A stretch of DNA of 34,173 bases from Streptomyces bungoensis. GTDB lineage: Bacteria; Actinomycetota; Actinomycetes; Streptomycetales; Streptomycetaceae. The notes beneath the pieces were generated by a model. That model did no database searches and was not told where the DNA came from. It saw only the letters and a program-made list of their open reading frames with translations. Every line of letters starts with the position of its first letter. Position 1 is the first letter of the stretch. The stretch is taken from assembly GCF_001514215.1 (NCBI RefSeq), contig NZ_KQ948886.1:1-34173 (forward strand), written 5' to 3'. Position numbers and translations under genes: made by a program. This document shows positions 7,146 through 14,280 of the stretch, piece by piece.

Positions 7146-7976
7146 GTGGCCGGCCGGGCCTACGGCCCACCGCTCGACCCCGGTGTCCGCGTCACCCTCA
7201 ACTTCCATCCCGACCGGGTGTCGGGCGGACTGCCGCTGCTCGAAGCGCTGGCCCGGGACGGCGCCTACCACTCCCAGTTCGTCACCGGCACGAGCAACGG
7301 CGGCCTCACCGCCCACCCCGGCGGTGACCGCCGGCGCTGGGAGAGCCGCATCTTCGGCGGCAGCTACGACGACGCCGACCCGGCGGAGCGGCCGGTGTAC
7401 GGCGCGCTGGACTTCCGCCGCCAGGTGGTCGGCGCGGCGCCCCGCTTCGGCTCCGCTCACCTGCGCCTCTCCCGGCCGGTCCTGGCGCGGACCACCTTCT
7501 GCTACCCGGACAGCGCGGCCGAGCCCGCCCACTTCGGCGTGGCCGCCGCCATGCCGCTCGTGGCGCTCGCCGAGGCGGACGAGCAGGACGCCCTCAACGA
7601 CTACGTCGAGTGCCATGTGCACGGCGGGGTACGGCTCGACCGCGACGTCGAGGCGCTGGTGCTCGACGCCGGCTACCGGGGCACACCCGTGGAGGCGGCG
7701 GCCCGGCGCCTGCCCTTCCCCCTCACCTGGCACCCCGGCTACCGGCTCACCGTCCCGCAACTGCGCCGCCACGCCGACTACCGGGGCCCCCGGTACGCCG
7801 ACCTCGGCGCCCGGATCGCCGAGCACGGCCTCCTCACCCCGCGCGTCATCGGGGACGCGGCGCGCTCCGGCCGCCACGCGCCGCAGGACCTGAAGATGGT
7901 CTGGCACACCCTCGCCCGCTTCGGCGCACCGGAGGGCGCGGGGACGGCGTGCCGCAGCGCGGGCGACCGCCGGTGA
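7146..7976 (+). CDS. DUF3626 family protein, probably 5'-frameshifted
   Basis: A 276-residue soluble protein with the hallmarks I associate with DUF3626: VTLNFHPDR near the start, YHSQFVTGTSNGG, an ERPVYGALDFR segment, APRFGSAHLRL and HFGV. Function is unknown. The GTG at 7146 opens directly in conserved sequence (VAGRAYGPPLDPG). A better start, ATG at 7091 with GGGGGAGAGGGCGA before it, lies in another frame and encodes MDFGDDVLTGRARRAVD. Removing one C from the CC at 7141-7142 would join the two as ...RARRAVD-YVAGRAYG.... Either the gene has a one-base insertion (real or a sequencing error), or translation starts at 7146 using GGTGGA at 7135-7140. It converges on the CHAT-protease gene. Confidence 0.75.
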   Translation: MAGRAYGPPLDPGVRVTLNFHPDRVSGGLPLLEALARDGAYHSQFVTGTSNGGLTAHPGGDRRRWESRIFGGSYDDADPAERPVYGALDFRRQVVGAAPRFGSAHLRLSRPVLARTTFCYPDSAAEPAHFGVAAAMPLVALAEADEQDALNDYVECHVHGGVRLDRDVEALVLDAGYRGTPVEAAARRLPFPLTWHPGYRLTVPQLRRHADYRGPRYADLGARIAEHGLLTPRVIGDAARSGRHAPQDLKMVWHTLARFGAPEGAGTACRSAGDRR

Positions 7977-7980
7977 CCGG

Positions 7981-8006
7981 GGCGGGTGCGACCGTGTCAC
8001 CCCGCC
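7981..8006. terminator. Bidirectional terminator-like hairpin between DUF3626 and CHAT genes
   Basis: GGCGGGTG (7981-7988) pairs with CACCCCGCC (7998-8006) with one bulged C and a 9-nt loop. It spans the 20-bp gap between two convergent stop codons and overlaps the last codons of the CHAT gene. No U-tract is present. Confidence 0.5.
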
Positions 8007-10444
8007 GGCGCGGTGGTGTGCGCCTTCGCGGCGGGGCTGCCGTACACGGCGTAGGCCAGCCAGGTCGGATCGCCGCCGTGCAGGTCGCGGACGGTCCGCC
8101 GGGCCGCGAGCGATGCCTGGCCGAGGGACTGCCCGTGGGTGAGCAACTGGTCGTAGAACGCCTCGGCGAACCGCAGGGCGGATCGCGAGCGCACCGGCCA
8201 CAGGGTGCCGACGAACGCGCCGGCCCCCGCCTGGAGGAACTGGGGTGCCCAGCCGAGGCTCTCCCCGAACCAGTCGATCTCACCGGCGCTCCGGCAGGCG
8301 TTGAAGAACACCAGCGGGTGGTGGGCGCGCAGCGTGCGCAACTGGGCCGCCGACGTCAGGTCGATGGGGTCGAAGGGGCCGTCGGCCATCGTGACGCAGG
8401 AACCGGTCCCGGTGAAGGCGTTGTGGCAGGCGAAGTGCAGCAGGCCCGCGTGACCGCCCTCGATCAGCGCGGTCAGCGCCGCCCGCTCGGTCAGCACCCC
8501 GGCGTCGGCCACCCCCGGCCCCAACCGGGCACGCAGGGAAGCCACTTCGGCGCCCGCGTTGGCGGGGGAGCCGGGCGGCACCACGAACGCCACGCCCGGC
8601 AGGCCGAGCTCCCGGACCCGGTCCTGCCCGAACACCCGCCGCACCACGGGGAGCCACTCGGCGAGGAAGCCCCTGTCCTCCTGTCCGTCGTTCAGCGGGT
8701 ACAGCAGCTCCCAGGGAACCATGTCGTGCTCCCCGAGGACGGTGAACGACGTGATGCGTCCGGCCTCGGCCCAGAACTGTCTCTGGACGGCCTCGGGGAC
8801 GGCGGAGGCCCACAGCCGTACACCGTGACTGCGCAGGCGGTCGCGCAGCCGCCGCGCGTACTCCTCGTTCCCGTCCGTCGCGGCGGCCCTGGCCGCGTTC
8901 CTCAGCTCCGCGTAGATCTGCTCCGTGGCCCGGCGGGGGTCGCCGGCGCGGAAGCGGAAGGTCTCCGGGGCGTAGCACCGTTCGCTGATGAGCTGGAAGC
9001 TGAACGATCCGGCCGCCTCGTCCCTGAGTACCTGGAGGGTGACCTCTCCGGGATCGAAGGCCATGGAGGGCAGCGGCGCGTCGCGAGGATGACCGTCTCT
9101 CGTGACACTGCCGTGCTCCACCGAGGTCTGGCAGGTGACCTCGCCGAGGAAGGTGCCGCCGCGGAAGGCCCGCACCGTCACCCGGTGCAACCCGGGCGCG
9201 GGGGCCTTCAGCCGGAACAGCAGGACGTCCGAGTCCCGGCCGGGCATGACGTGCAGTTCCTGTTGCAGCTCGTCGAGGACGATGAGGCCGGGGGAGTGGA
9301 GGGTGACCAGCACCCGGGCCCCACCGGAGGGGATGGCGAAGGGCCGCAGCCGGCCACCCCGCCCGTCCGTCCCGCTCTGCACGATGCGCACTTGCAGCGG
9401 CACCACGCGACCGGGCGAGGTCTGCTCGGCCAGCTCCGCGACCAGGTGGAGGGGGCCCGTCGCGCCGGGGTCACCTTCGCGGGTCGTGGTGCGCCGCTCG
9501 TCGTACGGTTCGTGTCCCCGGGCGGCGCGGGCTCCGGTATCGCGGTCGGCGGTCGGGCCGATGGGCACGGATCCCGGAGAGGTGCTGTCGCGGGGCGTGG
9601 GGCGCCGCTCGTCGTGGTCGTCAGGGCGATCGGCGGTGCGGTCTCCGTCGCCGCGGCCGGTGACGCGACCGACGTGTACGGGCTGCTGGTAGACGTTGTC
9701 GTGGTGCTGGGACATGTCGCCGTGGACGGTGATCTGCGTGCTGCCGGCCCGCCCGTCGGAGCGATGGTCGGGGGCCTCGGCCCGGCGAGCGTCCAGGCCG
9801 TCCGTGTCCTCGAAGTCGCCGGTTCCGCCGGCGGACTGCGGGCCGGGGATCCCGGGGGCGGGCCGTCCGGGCAGGTGGCACCAGGCGGTGACCTCGCCGT
9901 CCTTGAGCCGCACCGGGGCCGGGGAGAAGTGCGCCGGCTCGATGAACCTGCCGCCGGAGCGGACCACGTCCTCGTACAGGGACTCGGATATCACCAGCAC
10001 CAGGTCCACGCCCTCCGTGGCGAGGAGCCGCCGGGCCACGGCGGAGTCGGCCAGCCGGCAGGCGAGGTCGACCGCGCGTCCGCTGACGCCCCGCGCGTCG
10101 TGCAGGACCGGGCCGACGTGCATGCCGATGCGCAGGCCGAGGGGCACCCGCAGGTCCCGGTTCTCGTGCCGCAGCCGCTCGTACACCTCGACCAGCCACG
10201 GGCCGAGCAGCCGGCTCGGCGCGATCCCGCTCGCCACCGCGGCGAGCACGCCGTCGCCGCGGTCCTCCAGGTGGAGGGCGTCACGCTCCACCGAGGCGTG
10301 CGCGAACGCCGCCTCCAGCACCCGGTACATGCGCGCGCGCATCCGCGGCACGTCGGCGTCGCCGTACCTCCCGAAGCCCCCGGCGTCGACGCAGATCACC
10401 GATCCGTACTGCGCTTCGGTGAGTTCGTTCGCGTCACGGCTCAC
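7997..10444 (-). CDS. Nucleotidyl-cyclase-like/CHAT caspase-like protease fusion
   Basis: An 815-residue protein from the GTG at 10444, which has GGGGGA five bases upstream; an in-frame GTG at 10477 lacks a ribosome site. Residues about 13-180 resemble a class III nucleotidyl cyclase domain, with metal-ligand-like D20 (VDAGGFG) and D64 (RGDGVLA) and a GRAVDLACRL motif. In that motif the usual catalytic Asn is Asp126, while Arg130 is kept. A disordered linker (about 190-320) holds a repeated DERR-T-R segment. A beta-rich domain (about 325-450) follows. The C-terminal 250 residues form a CHAT protease, with His674 in HFACHN and Cys717 in NACRS as the predicted dyad, followed by GAGAFVGTLWPV. 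The architecture suggests a sensor-linked protease in a defence or cell-death circuit. Substrate and activity are unknown, and no gasdermin or other obvious partner is adjacent. Confidence 0.88.
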   Translation of the reverse strand: MSRDANELTEAQYGSVICVDAGGFGRYGDADVPRMRARMYRVLEAAFAHASVERDALHLEDRGDGVLAAVASGIAPSRLLGPWLVEVYERLRHENRDLRVPLGLRIGMHVGPVLHDARGVSGRAVDLACRLADSAVARRLLATEGVDLVLVISESLYEDVVRSGGRFIEPAHFSPAPVRLKDGEVTAWCHLPGRPAPGIPGPQSAGGTGDFEDTDGLDARRAEAPDHRSDGRAGSTQITVHGDMSQHHDNVYQQPVHVGRVTGRGDGDRTADRPDDHDERRPTPRDSTSPGSVPIGPTADRDTGARAARGHEPYDERRTTTREGDPGATGPLHLVAELAEQTSPGRVVPLQVRIVQSGTDGRGGRLRPFAIPSGGARVLVTLHSPGLIVLDELQQELHVMPGRDSDVLLFRLKAPAPGLHRVTVRAFRGGTFLGEVTCQTSVEHGSVTRDGHPRDAPLPSMAFDPGEVTLQVLRDEAAGSFSFQLISERCYAPETFRFRAGDPRRATEQIYAELRNAARAAATDGNEEYARRLRDRLRSHGVRLWASAVPEAVQRQFWAEAGRITSFTVLGEHDMVPWELLYPLNDGQEDRGFLAEWLPVVRRVFGQDRVRELGLPGVAFVVPPGSPANAGAEVASLRARLGPGVADAGVLTERAALTALIEGGHAGLLHFACHNAFTGTGSCVTMADGPFDPIDLTSAAQLRTLRAHHPLVFFNACRSAGEIDWFGESLGWAPQFLQAGAGAFVGTLWPVRSRSALRFAEAFYDQLLTHGQSLGQASLAARRTVRDLHGGDPTWLAYAVYGSPAAKAHTTAPAG

Positions 10445-10580
10445 GTGTCCCCCCAAGTCCCCCACGGCGAACTCCACTTACGATGCCAACGGTACTCAGT
10501 GGCGCACGGTGGCGCCCTCCGCTTAGCTCATAGCGTGAAATAAGGGTTGGGAGAAAGTCGCTTCCGATTGCCCGAAGGGG

Positions 10581-10586
10581 TATGTT
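10581..10586 (+). promoter_or_regulatory. Candidate -10 box (TATGTT) upstream of the ROK gene
   Basis: TATGTT lies 33 bp before the ROK start codon in a locally AT-richer stretch (about 10535-10590). No convincing -35 hexamer is seen at 16-18 bp spacing, so the call is weak. Confidence 0.3.
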
Positions 10587-10618
10587 GCAGGTCGGGCAGG
10601 GTTCGTGAAGGGAGCCAG

Positions 10619-11908
10619 ATGGCGGCGCGGAACGGGCGCACGGTACGCGACCTCAGGAGAGGCAACCGCACCGCCGTGCTGCAACGGCTGTACTTCGACG
10701 GCCCCCTCAGCCGCTTCGAGCTGGGCCCGGCGACGGGGCTGAGCTCCGGCTCGGTGAGCAACGTCGTCGCGGACCTGGTCGCCGACGGGCTGGTCGAGGA
10801 GGCCGGCAGCGTCGACTCCGACGGCGGCCGGCCCCGCACCCTGCTGCGCGTCGCCCCGGACAGCGGGCAGATGATCGGCGTCGACGTCGGGGAGACCCGC
10901 GTCCGCGTCGAGCTGTTCGACCTGGCCCTCACCGAACTCGCCCGCGCCGAACGCCCGCTGACCCCGCAGGGCTACGACGTCGACGGCATCGTCCGGCACA
11001 TCCGCGACGGCATCGCCGAGGTCCTGGAGGCCGAGGAGGCCGCCCCCGAGAGGCTGCTCGGCGTCGGCGTCGGCGTCCCCGGCATCGTCGAGCACACGAC
11101 GGACCGGGGAGCGGTGGTGCACGGGCAGACCATCGGCTGGGACGCCGTCCCGCTGGAGGAACTGCTCCGCTCCGGCTCCCGGCTCCCGGACCACGTCCGC
11201 TACTTCATCGACAACGGCGCCAAGACCCTCGGCCAGGCCGAGATGTGGTTCGGCGCGGGGCGCGGCGCCCGCAACGCCGTCGTCGTGCTCTTCGGCTCCG
11301 GTGTCGGCGCCTGCCTGGTCACGCCCGAGGTGGAGCACGGGCGGGCCGTGGAGTGGGGCCATCTGACGGTACGGGTCCGGGGGCGCCGCTGCCGGTGCGG
11401 GGCGCCGGGCTGCCTAGAGGCCTACGCGGGCGCCGAGTCGCTGCTGGAGCGCTGGCGCGAGGAGGGCGGCAGGCCGCCCGAGGACGTCGACGAGGAGACC
11501 GCGCTCACCGCGATGCTCGCCGCCGCCTACCCGCCCCGGGGCACCGACCCGGACCCGGTCGCGCTCACCGTCCTGGAGGAGACCGCCGAGTACCTGGGCG
11601 CGGGCCTGTCCGACCTGATCAACCTGTTCCAGCCCGAGCGCATCCTGATCGGCGGCTGGGCCGGACTCCAGCTCGGGGCCCGGTTCCTGCCCGCCGTACG
11701 CCGGCACGCGGCGACGTACGCCCTGCGCCACCCGGCGGACAAGGTCACCATCGACCTCGGCCGGCTCGGGCCCGACGCGGTCACCGTCGGCGCCGCGATC
11801 CTGCCCCTCGCCGACTTCTTCGCCGAGGGCGGCCGCCGGGCCGAACCCCCGGCCCAGACCCGCCGCCCCGCCTGGCGCGCCGCCCTGGAGGAGCGCATCC
11901 CGCGCTGA
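10619..11908 (+). CDS. ROK-family transcriptional regulator
   Basis: A 429-residue protein of NagC/XylR-type length. The N-terminal winged helix (about residues 5-75) contains NRTAVLQRLYFDGPLSRFELGPATGLSSGSVSNVVADLVADGL, then a glycine-rich wing (SDGGRPRTLLRV). The remainder is a ROK sugar-kinase fold with GVDVGETRVRVELFD, VGVGVPGIVE, DNGAKTLGQAEMWFGAGRG and VVLFGSGVGACL. The zinc signature CRCGAPGCLEAYAG is intact. Such proteins usually repress carbohydrate-uptake genes and respond to a sugar or sugar phosphate. No sugar operon is adjacent, so the regulon must lie elsewhere. The ATG at 10619 has GGGAG upstream; an earlier in-frame start at 10547 is less likely. Confidence 0.92.
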   Translation: MAARNGRTVRDLRRGNRTAVLQRLYFDGPLSRFELGPATGLSSGSVSNVVADLVADGLVEEAGSVDSDGGRPRTLLRVAPDSGQMIGVDVGETRVRVELFDLALTELARAERPLTPQGYDVDGIVRHIRDGIAEVLEAEEAAPERLLGVGVGVPGIVEHTTDRGAVVHGQTIGWDAVPLEELLRSGSRLPDHVRYFIDNGAKTLGQAEMWFGAGRGARNAVVVLFGSGVGACLVTPEVEHGRAVEWGHLTVRVRGRRCRCGAPGCLEAYAGAESLLERWREEGGRPPEDVDEETALTAMLAAAYPPRGTDPDPVALTVLEETAEYLGAGLSDLINLFQPERILIGGWAGLQLGARFLPAVRRHAATYALRHPADKVTIDLGRLGPDAVTVGAAILPLADFFAEGGRRAEPPAQTRRPAWRAALEERIPR

Positions 11909-11910
11909 AC

Positions 11911-11925
11911 CGCCGGGAACCGGCG
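11911..11925. terminator. Short hairpin after the ROK gene
   Basis: CGCCGG (11911-11916) and CCGGCG (11920-11925) form a perfect 6-bp stem with a GAA loop, two bases after the ROK stop codon and just before the stop of the convergent small gene. Confidence 0.5.
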
Positions 11926-11929
11926 TCCG

Positions 11930-12157
11930 TCAGGCCGGCGGCTCGTCCGGCGTCGGCTGCTCGTCGGAGCCCTCGGGCGGAACACCGCGGGGGCCGGTGC
12001 CGGCCTCGTCGGTGTCGGGTACGTCCCGTGCCTCCGTGCGAGGGCGGCCCTGGGGGGCGTCCCAGGCGTCGTTCCCGGGCCCGGCCTGCTGGTCGGGCAT
12101 GTCGCGGGGAACCGGGCGGCCGGCCTGCCCGTTTTCCGGGTCTCGCTGTGCGGTCAT
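11930..12157 (-). CDS. Small Pro/Asp/Gly-rich, probably disordered protein
   Basis: A 75-residue hydrophilic protein, rich in Pro, Asp, Glu, Gln and Gly with almost no hydrophobic core, so probably intrinsically disordered. I do not recognise a family. The coding call rests on the start context: ATG at 12157 preceded by AGGAGAGAGAACC, a strong ribosome site. It also lies 35 bp downstream of the SDR gene on the same strand, consistent with an operon. Short repeated PRD/ARDVPD-like segments (VPRDMPDQ, EARDVPDTD) are visible. No function can be proposed. Confidence 0.62.
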   Translation of the reverse strand: MTAQRDPENGQAGRPVPRDMPDQQAGPGNDAWDAPQGRPRTEARDVPDTDEAGTGPRGVPPEGSDEQPTPDEPPA

Positions 12158-12192
12158 GGTTCTCTCTCCTGACTCGGTGTGTTCCTGCGGCC

Positions 12193-13224
12193 TCAGCCGA
12201 CCTTGCGTCCCCGCAGCGGCTCCGTCTCCGCGCCGCCGCCCTTGCGCAGGCCGTCCAGGAACTCCCGGAGCACGTCGTCCGCCGTGCGGCGCGGTCGCCA
12301 GCCCAGTTCGGTGTGCGCCCGGGTGCAGTCCATCAGCGGCACCCGCAGCACCGCGTCGAACAGGTGGGGGGAAGCCGGGAGCAGCCGCAGCCCCCAGGCC
12401 GCGGCGATGGCCGAGCGGGCCGCCGTGCGCGGCAGCCGGACCGGGCGCGCGTCGAGCATCCCGCCCAGCAGGGCGGCGTCGACCGGCGGGTCGGCGGCCA
12501 GGTTGAAGGCACCCCGGGCACTGTCCGAGTGCACCGCGAGCCGGTAGGCCTCGGCGGCGTCGTCGGTGTGCAGCGCCTGCACCCGCAGTCCCGGGACGTC
12601 CGGCAGGAACGGCAGCAGTTCGGGCCTGGCCAGCGGTCCGGGCAGGAAGCGCCCGCCGAAGATCCGGCGCTGCTCGCTCGCGGACTCCCACTTGAACAGG
12701 AAGGCCGGCCGCATCCGGACCACGCGCACCTCGGGGTGGTCGCGCTCGAAGATGTCCAGCGTGCGCTCCAGGTACGCCTTCTCCCGGCAGTACGCGGCGT
12801 CCGGCCAGCCGTGCGTGGGCCACGACTCGTCCACCGCGTGGTCCTTGGGACCCGGCGAGTACGCGCCCACGGAGGAGGCGTGCACCAGCACCGGCACCCG
12901 GGCCGCCGCCACCGCCTCGAACACCCGGATGCTCCCGAGCACGTTGGTCCGCCAGGTGGTCGCGGGATCGTGCGTCGGCTGGAACGCCCAGGCCAGGTGG
13001 ATCACCGCGTCGGCGCCCTCGAACCGCTCGGCCAGATTGGCCGTCTCGGAGCCCAGGTCGACCGCCGACCACTCGGTCTTCGGCGGGTGCCACCCGGGGG
13101 TCCGCCGCGCGAGTCCGCGCACCGACTTGATGCCGGGATCCTCCGAGAGCAGGCGCACCACACTCGTACCGACGTTCCCGGTGGCGCCCGTCACGACGAC
13201 CCTGCTGCCCGTTGCGCTGCTCAC
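12193..13224 (-). CDS. NAD-dependent epimerase/dehydratase (extended SDR)
   Basis: A 343-residue extended short-chain dehydrogenase. The Rossmann motif VVVTGATGNVGTSVVRLL lies at residues 8-25. DAVIHLAWAF follows the fourth strand, HASSVGAYS supplies the catalytic Ser, and AAYCREKAYLE gives the YxxxK pair. The substrate-binding C-terminal part ends with the typical ELGWRPRRTADDVLREFLDG. Family members modify nucleotide sugars or other small carbonyl compounds, but the substrate cannot be read from sequence. I chose the GTG at 13224, preceded by GGAAGGAG, over the farther start at 13287. It is probably cotranscribed with the small gene at 11930-12157. The upstream 357 bp is gene-free and rich in inverted repeats. 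Confidence 0.9.
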   Translation of the reverse strand: MSSATGSRVVVTGATGNVGTSVVRLLSEDPGIKSVRGLARRTPGWHPPKTEWSAVDLGSETANLAERFEGADAVIHLAWAFQPTHDPATTWRTNVLGSIRVFEAVAAARVPVLVHASSVGAYSPGPKDHAVDESWPTHGWPDAAYCREKAYLERTLDIFERDHPEVRVVRMRPAFLFKWESASEQRRIFGGRFLPGPLARPELLPFLPDVPGLRVQALHTDDAAEAYRLAVHSDSARGAFNLAADPPVDAALLGGMLDARPVRLPRTAARSAIAAAWGLRLLPASPHLFDAVLRVPLMDCTRAHTELGWRPRRTADDVLREFLDGLRKGGGAETEPLRGRKVG

Positions 13225-13341
13225 CTTCGGCTCCTTCCGGGGGCCTTCGGGGGACCGGCCGGGTACCCGGGCGCTCCGCCCGCACACCCGGCCCCCGCCC
13301 GCCGGCGCGCTCCGTTCGCGCAGGCGGCCGCGGCACGAGAA

Positions 13342-13377
13342 GGCCCCGGCCGTGACGGGGGGATCACGGCCGGGGCC
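13342..13377. terminator. Strong 14-bp perfect hairpin in gene-free region
   Basis: GGCCCCGGCCGTGA (13342-13355) and TCACGGCCGGGGCC (13364-13377) are perfect complements around an 8-nt loop. The stem is very stable and lacks a U-tract. It lies about 120 bp upstream of the SDR start on its coding strand. It could be a terminator for transcription entering from the HAD side, or part of the SDR leader. Confidence 0.55.
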
Positions 13378-13541
13378 GGCCAGGCGGTGGGCGCGGATGG
13401 CGGTCGCCTCTCGGCGAAACGCTCCACAGGGCTTCAGCCGGACGATCGTCCCTGTGGGCAGAAGGTGAGGCCCGGGGACACTGTCCCATCCGCACCCACG
13501 GCTTGTTCAACGGGCAACTACCTGCCGCTGTTCCGGTGCCC

Positions 13542-13561
13542 CGCGTGACCCGTGTCACGCG
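13542..13561 (-). terminator. Terminator-like hairpin after the HAD gene
   Basis: CGCGTGAC (13542-13549) and GTCACGCG (13554-13561) form a perfect 8-bp stem with a CCGT loop. It sits 20 bp beyond the stop codon of the minus-strand HAD gene. Confidence 0.6.
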
Positions 13562-13581
13562 CGGCGGCGCTCGTCCGGCGC

Positions 13582-14238
13582 TCAGCCCAGCGGGCTCTCC
13601 GCCAGGGACGCGAGCAGGCCGGCGGGGTCGGCGTACACCGCCTCCGCCCCGGCCTCCTCCAGGTCGGCCCGCGGAATGCCGCCGCACAGCACCCCCAGAC
13701 AGCGCACCCCGGCCTTGCTGCCCGCCCGCATGTCCCACACCGTGTCCCCGACGAACACCGCCCGCGAGGCGGGCACCCCGGCCAGCTCCAGGGCGTGCTC
13801 CACGGGCTCCGGGGCGGGCTTGCCCCGCTCCACGTCGTCGGCGCTCGCGGTGGCGGCGATGGCGTCGTCCGCGCCGATCGCGCGGCGCAGCGCGCCCAGC
13901 TCGGCGCCGCTCGCCGAGGTGGCGAGGACGACCGTCCAGCCGTCCCCGTGCAGCCGCCGCAGCAGCTCCGCGGCTCCCGGCAGCGCGGGCAGCCGGTCGA
14001 AGTACTGGCCGTACAGGGTCTTGTGCGCGTCGCTCAGGGTGGCGTCCTGGTCGCGGTCGCGGTCGTCGCCGAGCAGATGGGCGATCAGGTCGTCGGAGCC
14101 CAGTCCCACCGCGCGGTGCACCGCGTGCATGGGCACGTCGTGCCCCGCCTGCCGGAACGCCTCCCACCAGGTCACGACGTGCAGGTGATTGGTGTCGACG
14201 AGGGTTCCGTCGACGTCGAAGACGGCGGCACGGTCCAT
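13582..14238 (-). CDS. HAD-superfamily phosphatase
   Basis: A 218-residue haloacid-dehalogenase-type hydrolase with all four motifs. These are DVDGTLVDT (residues 8-16, nucleophile and general-acid Asp), VLATSASG (motif II), a Lys in ERGKPAPEP (motif III) and VFVGDTVWDMRAG (motif IV). The inserted helical cap follows motif I, making it a class I beta-phosphoglucomutase/phosphoglycolate-phosphatase-like enzyme that probably dephosphorylates a small cytoplasmic metabolite. The ATG at 14238 has AGGAGAGG upstream. It follows the PHP-domain gene by 42 bp on the same strand and may be cotranscribed with it. A hairpin terminator lies just downstream. Confidence 0.9.
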   Translation of the reverse strand: MDRAAVFDVDGTLVDTNHLHVVTWWEAFRQAGHDVPMHAVHRAVGLGSDDLIAHLLGDDRDRDQDATLSDAHKTLYGQYFDRLPALPGAAELLRRLHGDGWTVVLATSASGAELGALRRAIGADDAIAATASADDVERGKPAPEPVEHALELAGVPASRAVFVGDTVWDMRAGSKAGVRCLGVLCGGIPRADLEEAGAEAVYADPAGLLASLAESPLG

Positions 14239-14280
14239 CCGGGTTCCTCTCCTAGGTGTGGCTGCGGTCCGGGTACCACG

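Larger units (their letters stand above)
13225..13581. other. Gene-free 357-bp region with several inverted repeats
   Basis: No frame here has a convincing start, ribosome site and sensible product. The region contains four inverted repeats: the 14-bp stem at 13342-13377; CCACAGGG/CCCTGTGG (13424-13431 and 13450-13457), enclosing the self-complementary GGACGATCGTCC; GGGACA/TGTCCC near 13476-13488; and the 8-bp stem at 13542-13561. It separates two minus-strand genes, HAD upstream and SDR downstream. It probably holds the HAD terminator and the SDR promoter/leader. A small RNA is possible but unsupported. Confidence 0.5.

Noticed and set aside
7610..10543. Very long plus-strand open frame opposite the CHAT gene
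   Set aside because: Product is an Arg/Pro/Gly/His-rich string with no domain. The opposite strand carries clear cyclase-like and CHAT motifs. Long antisense frames are expected at this GC content.
11245..13548. 767-codon plus-strand frame across the ROK, small and SDR genes
   Set aside because: It runs through three well-supported genes in the wrong frame or strand and has shadow-type composition.
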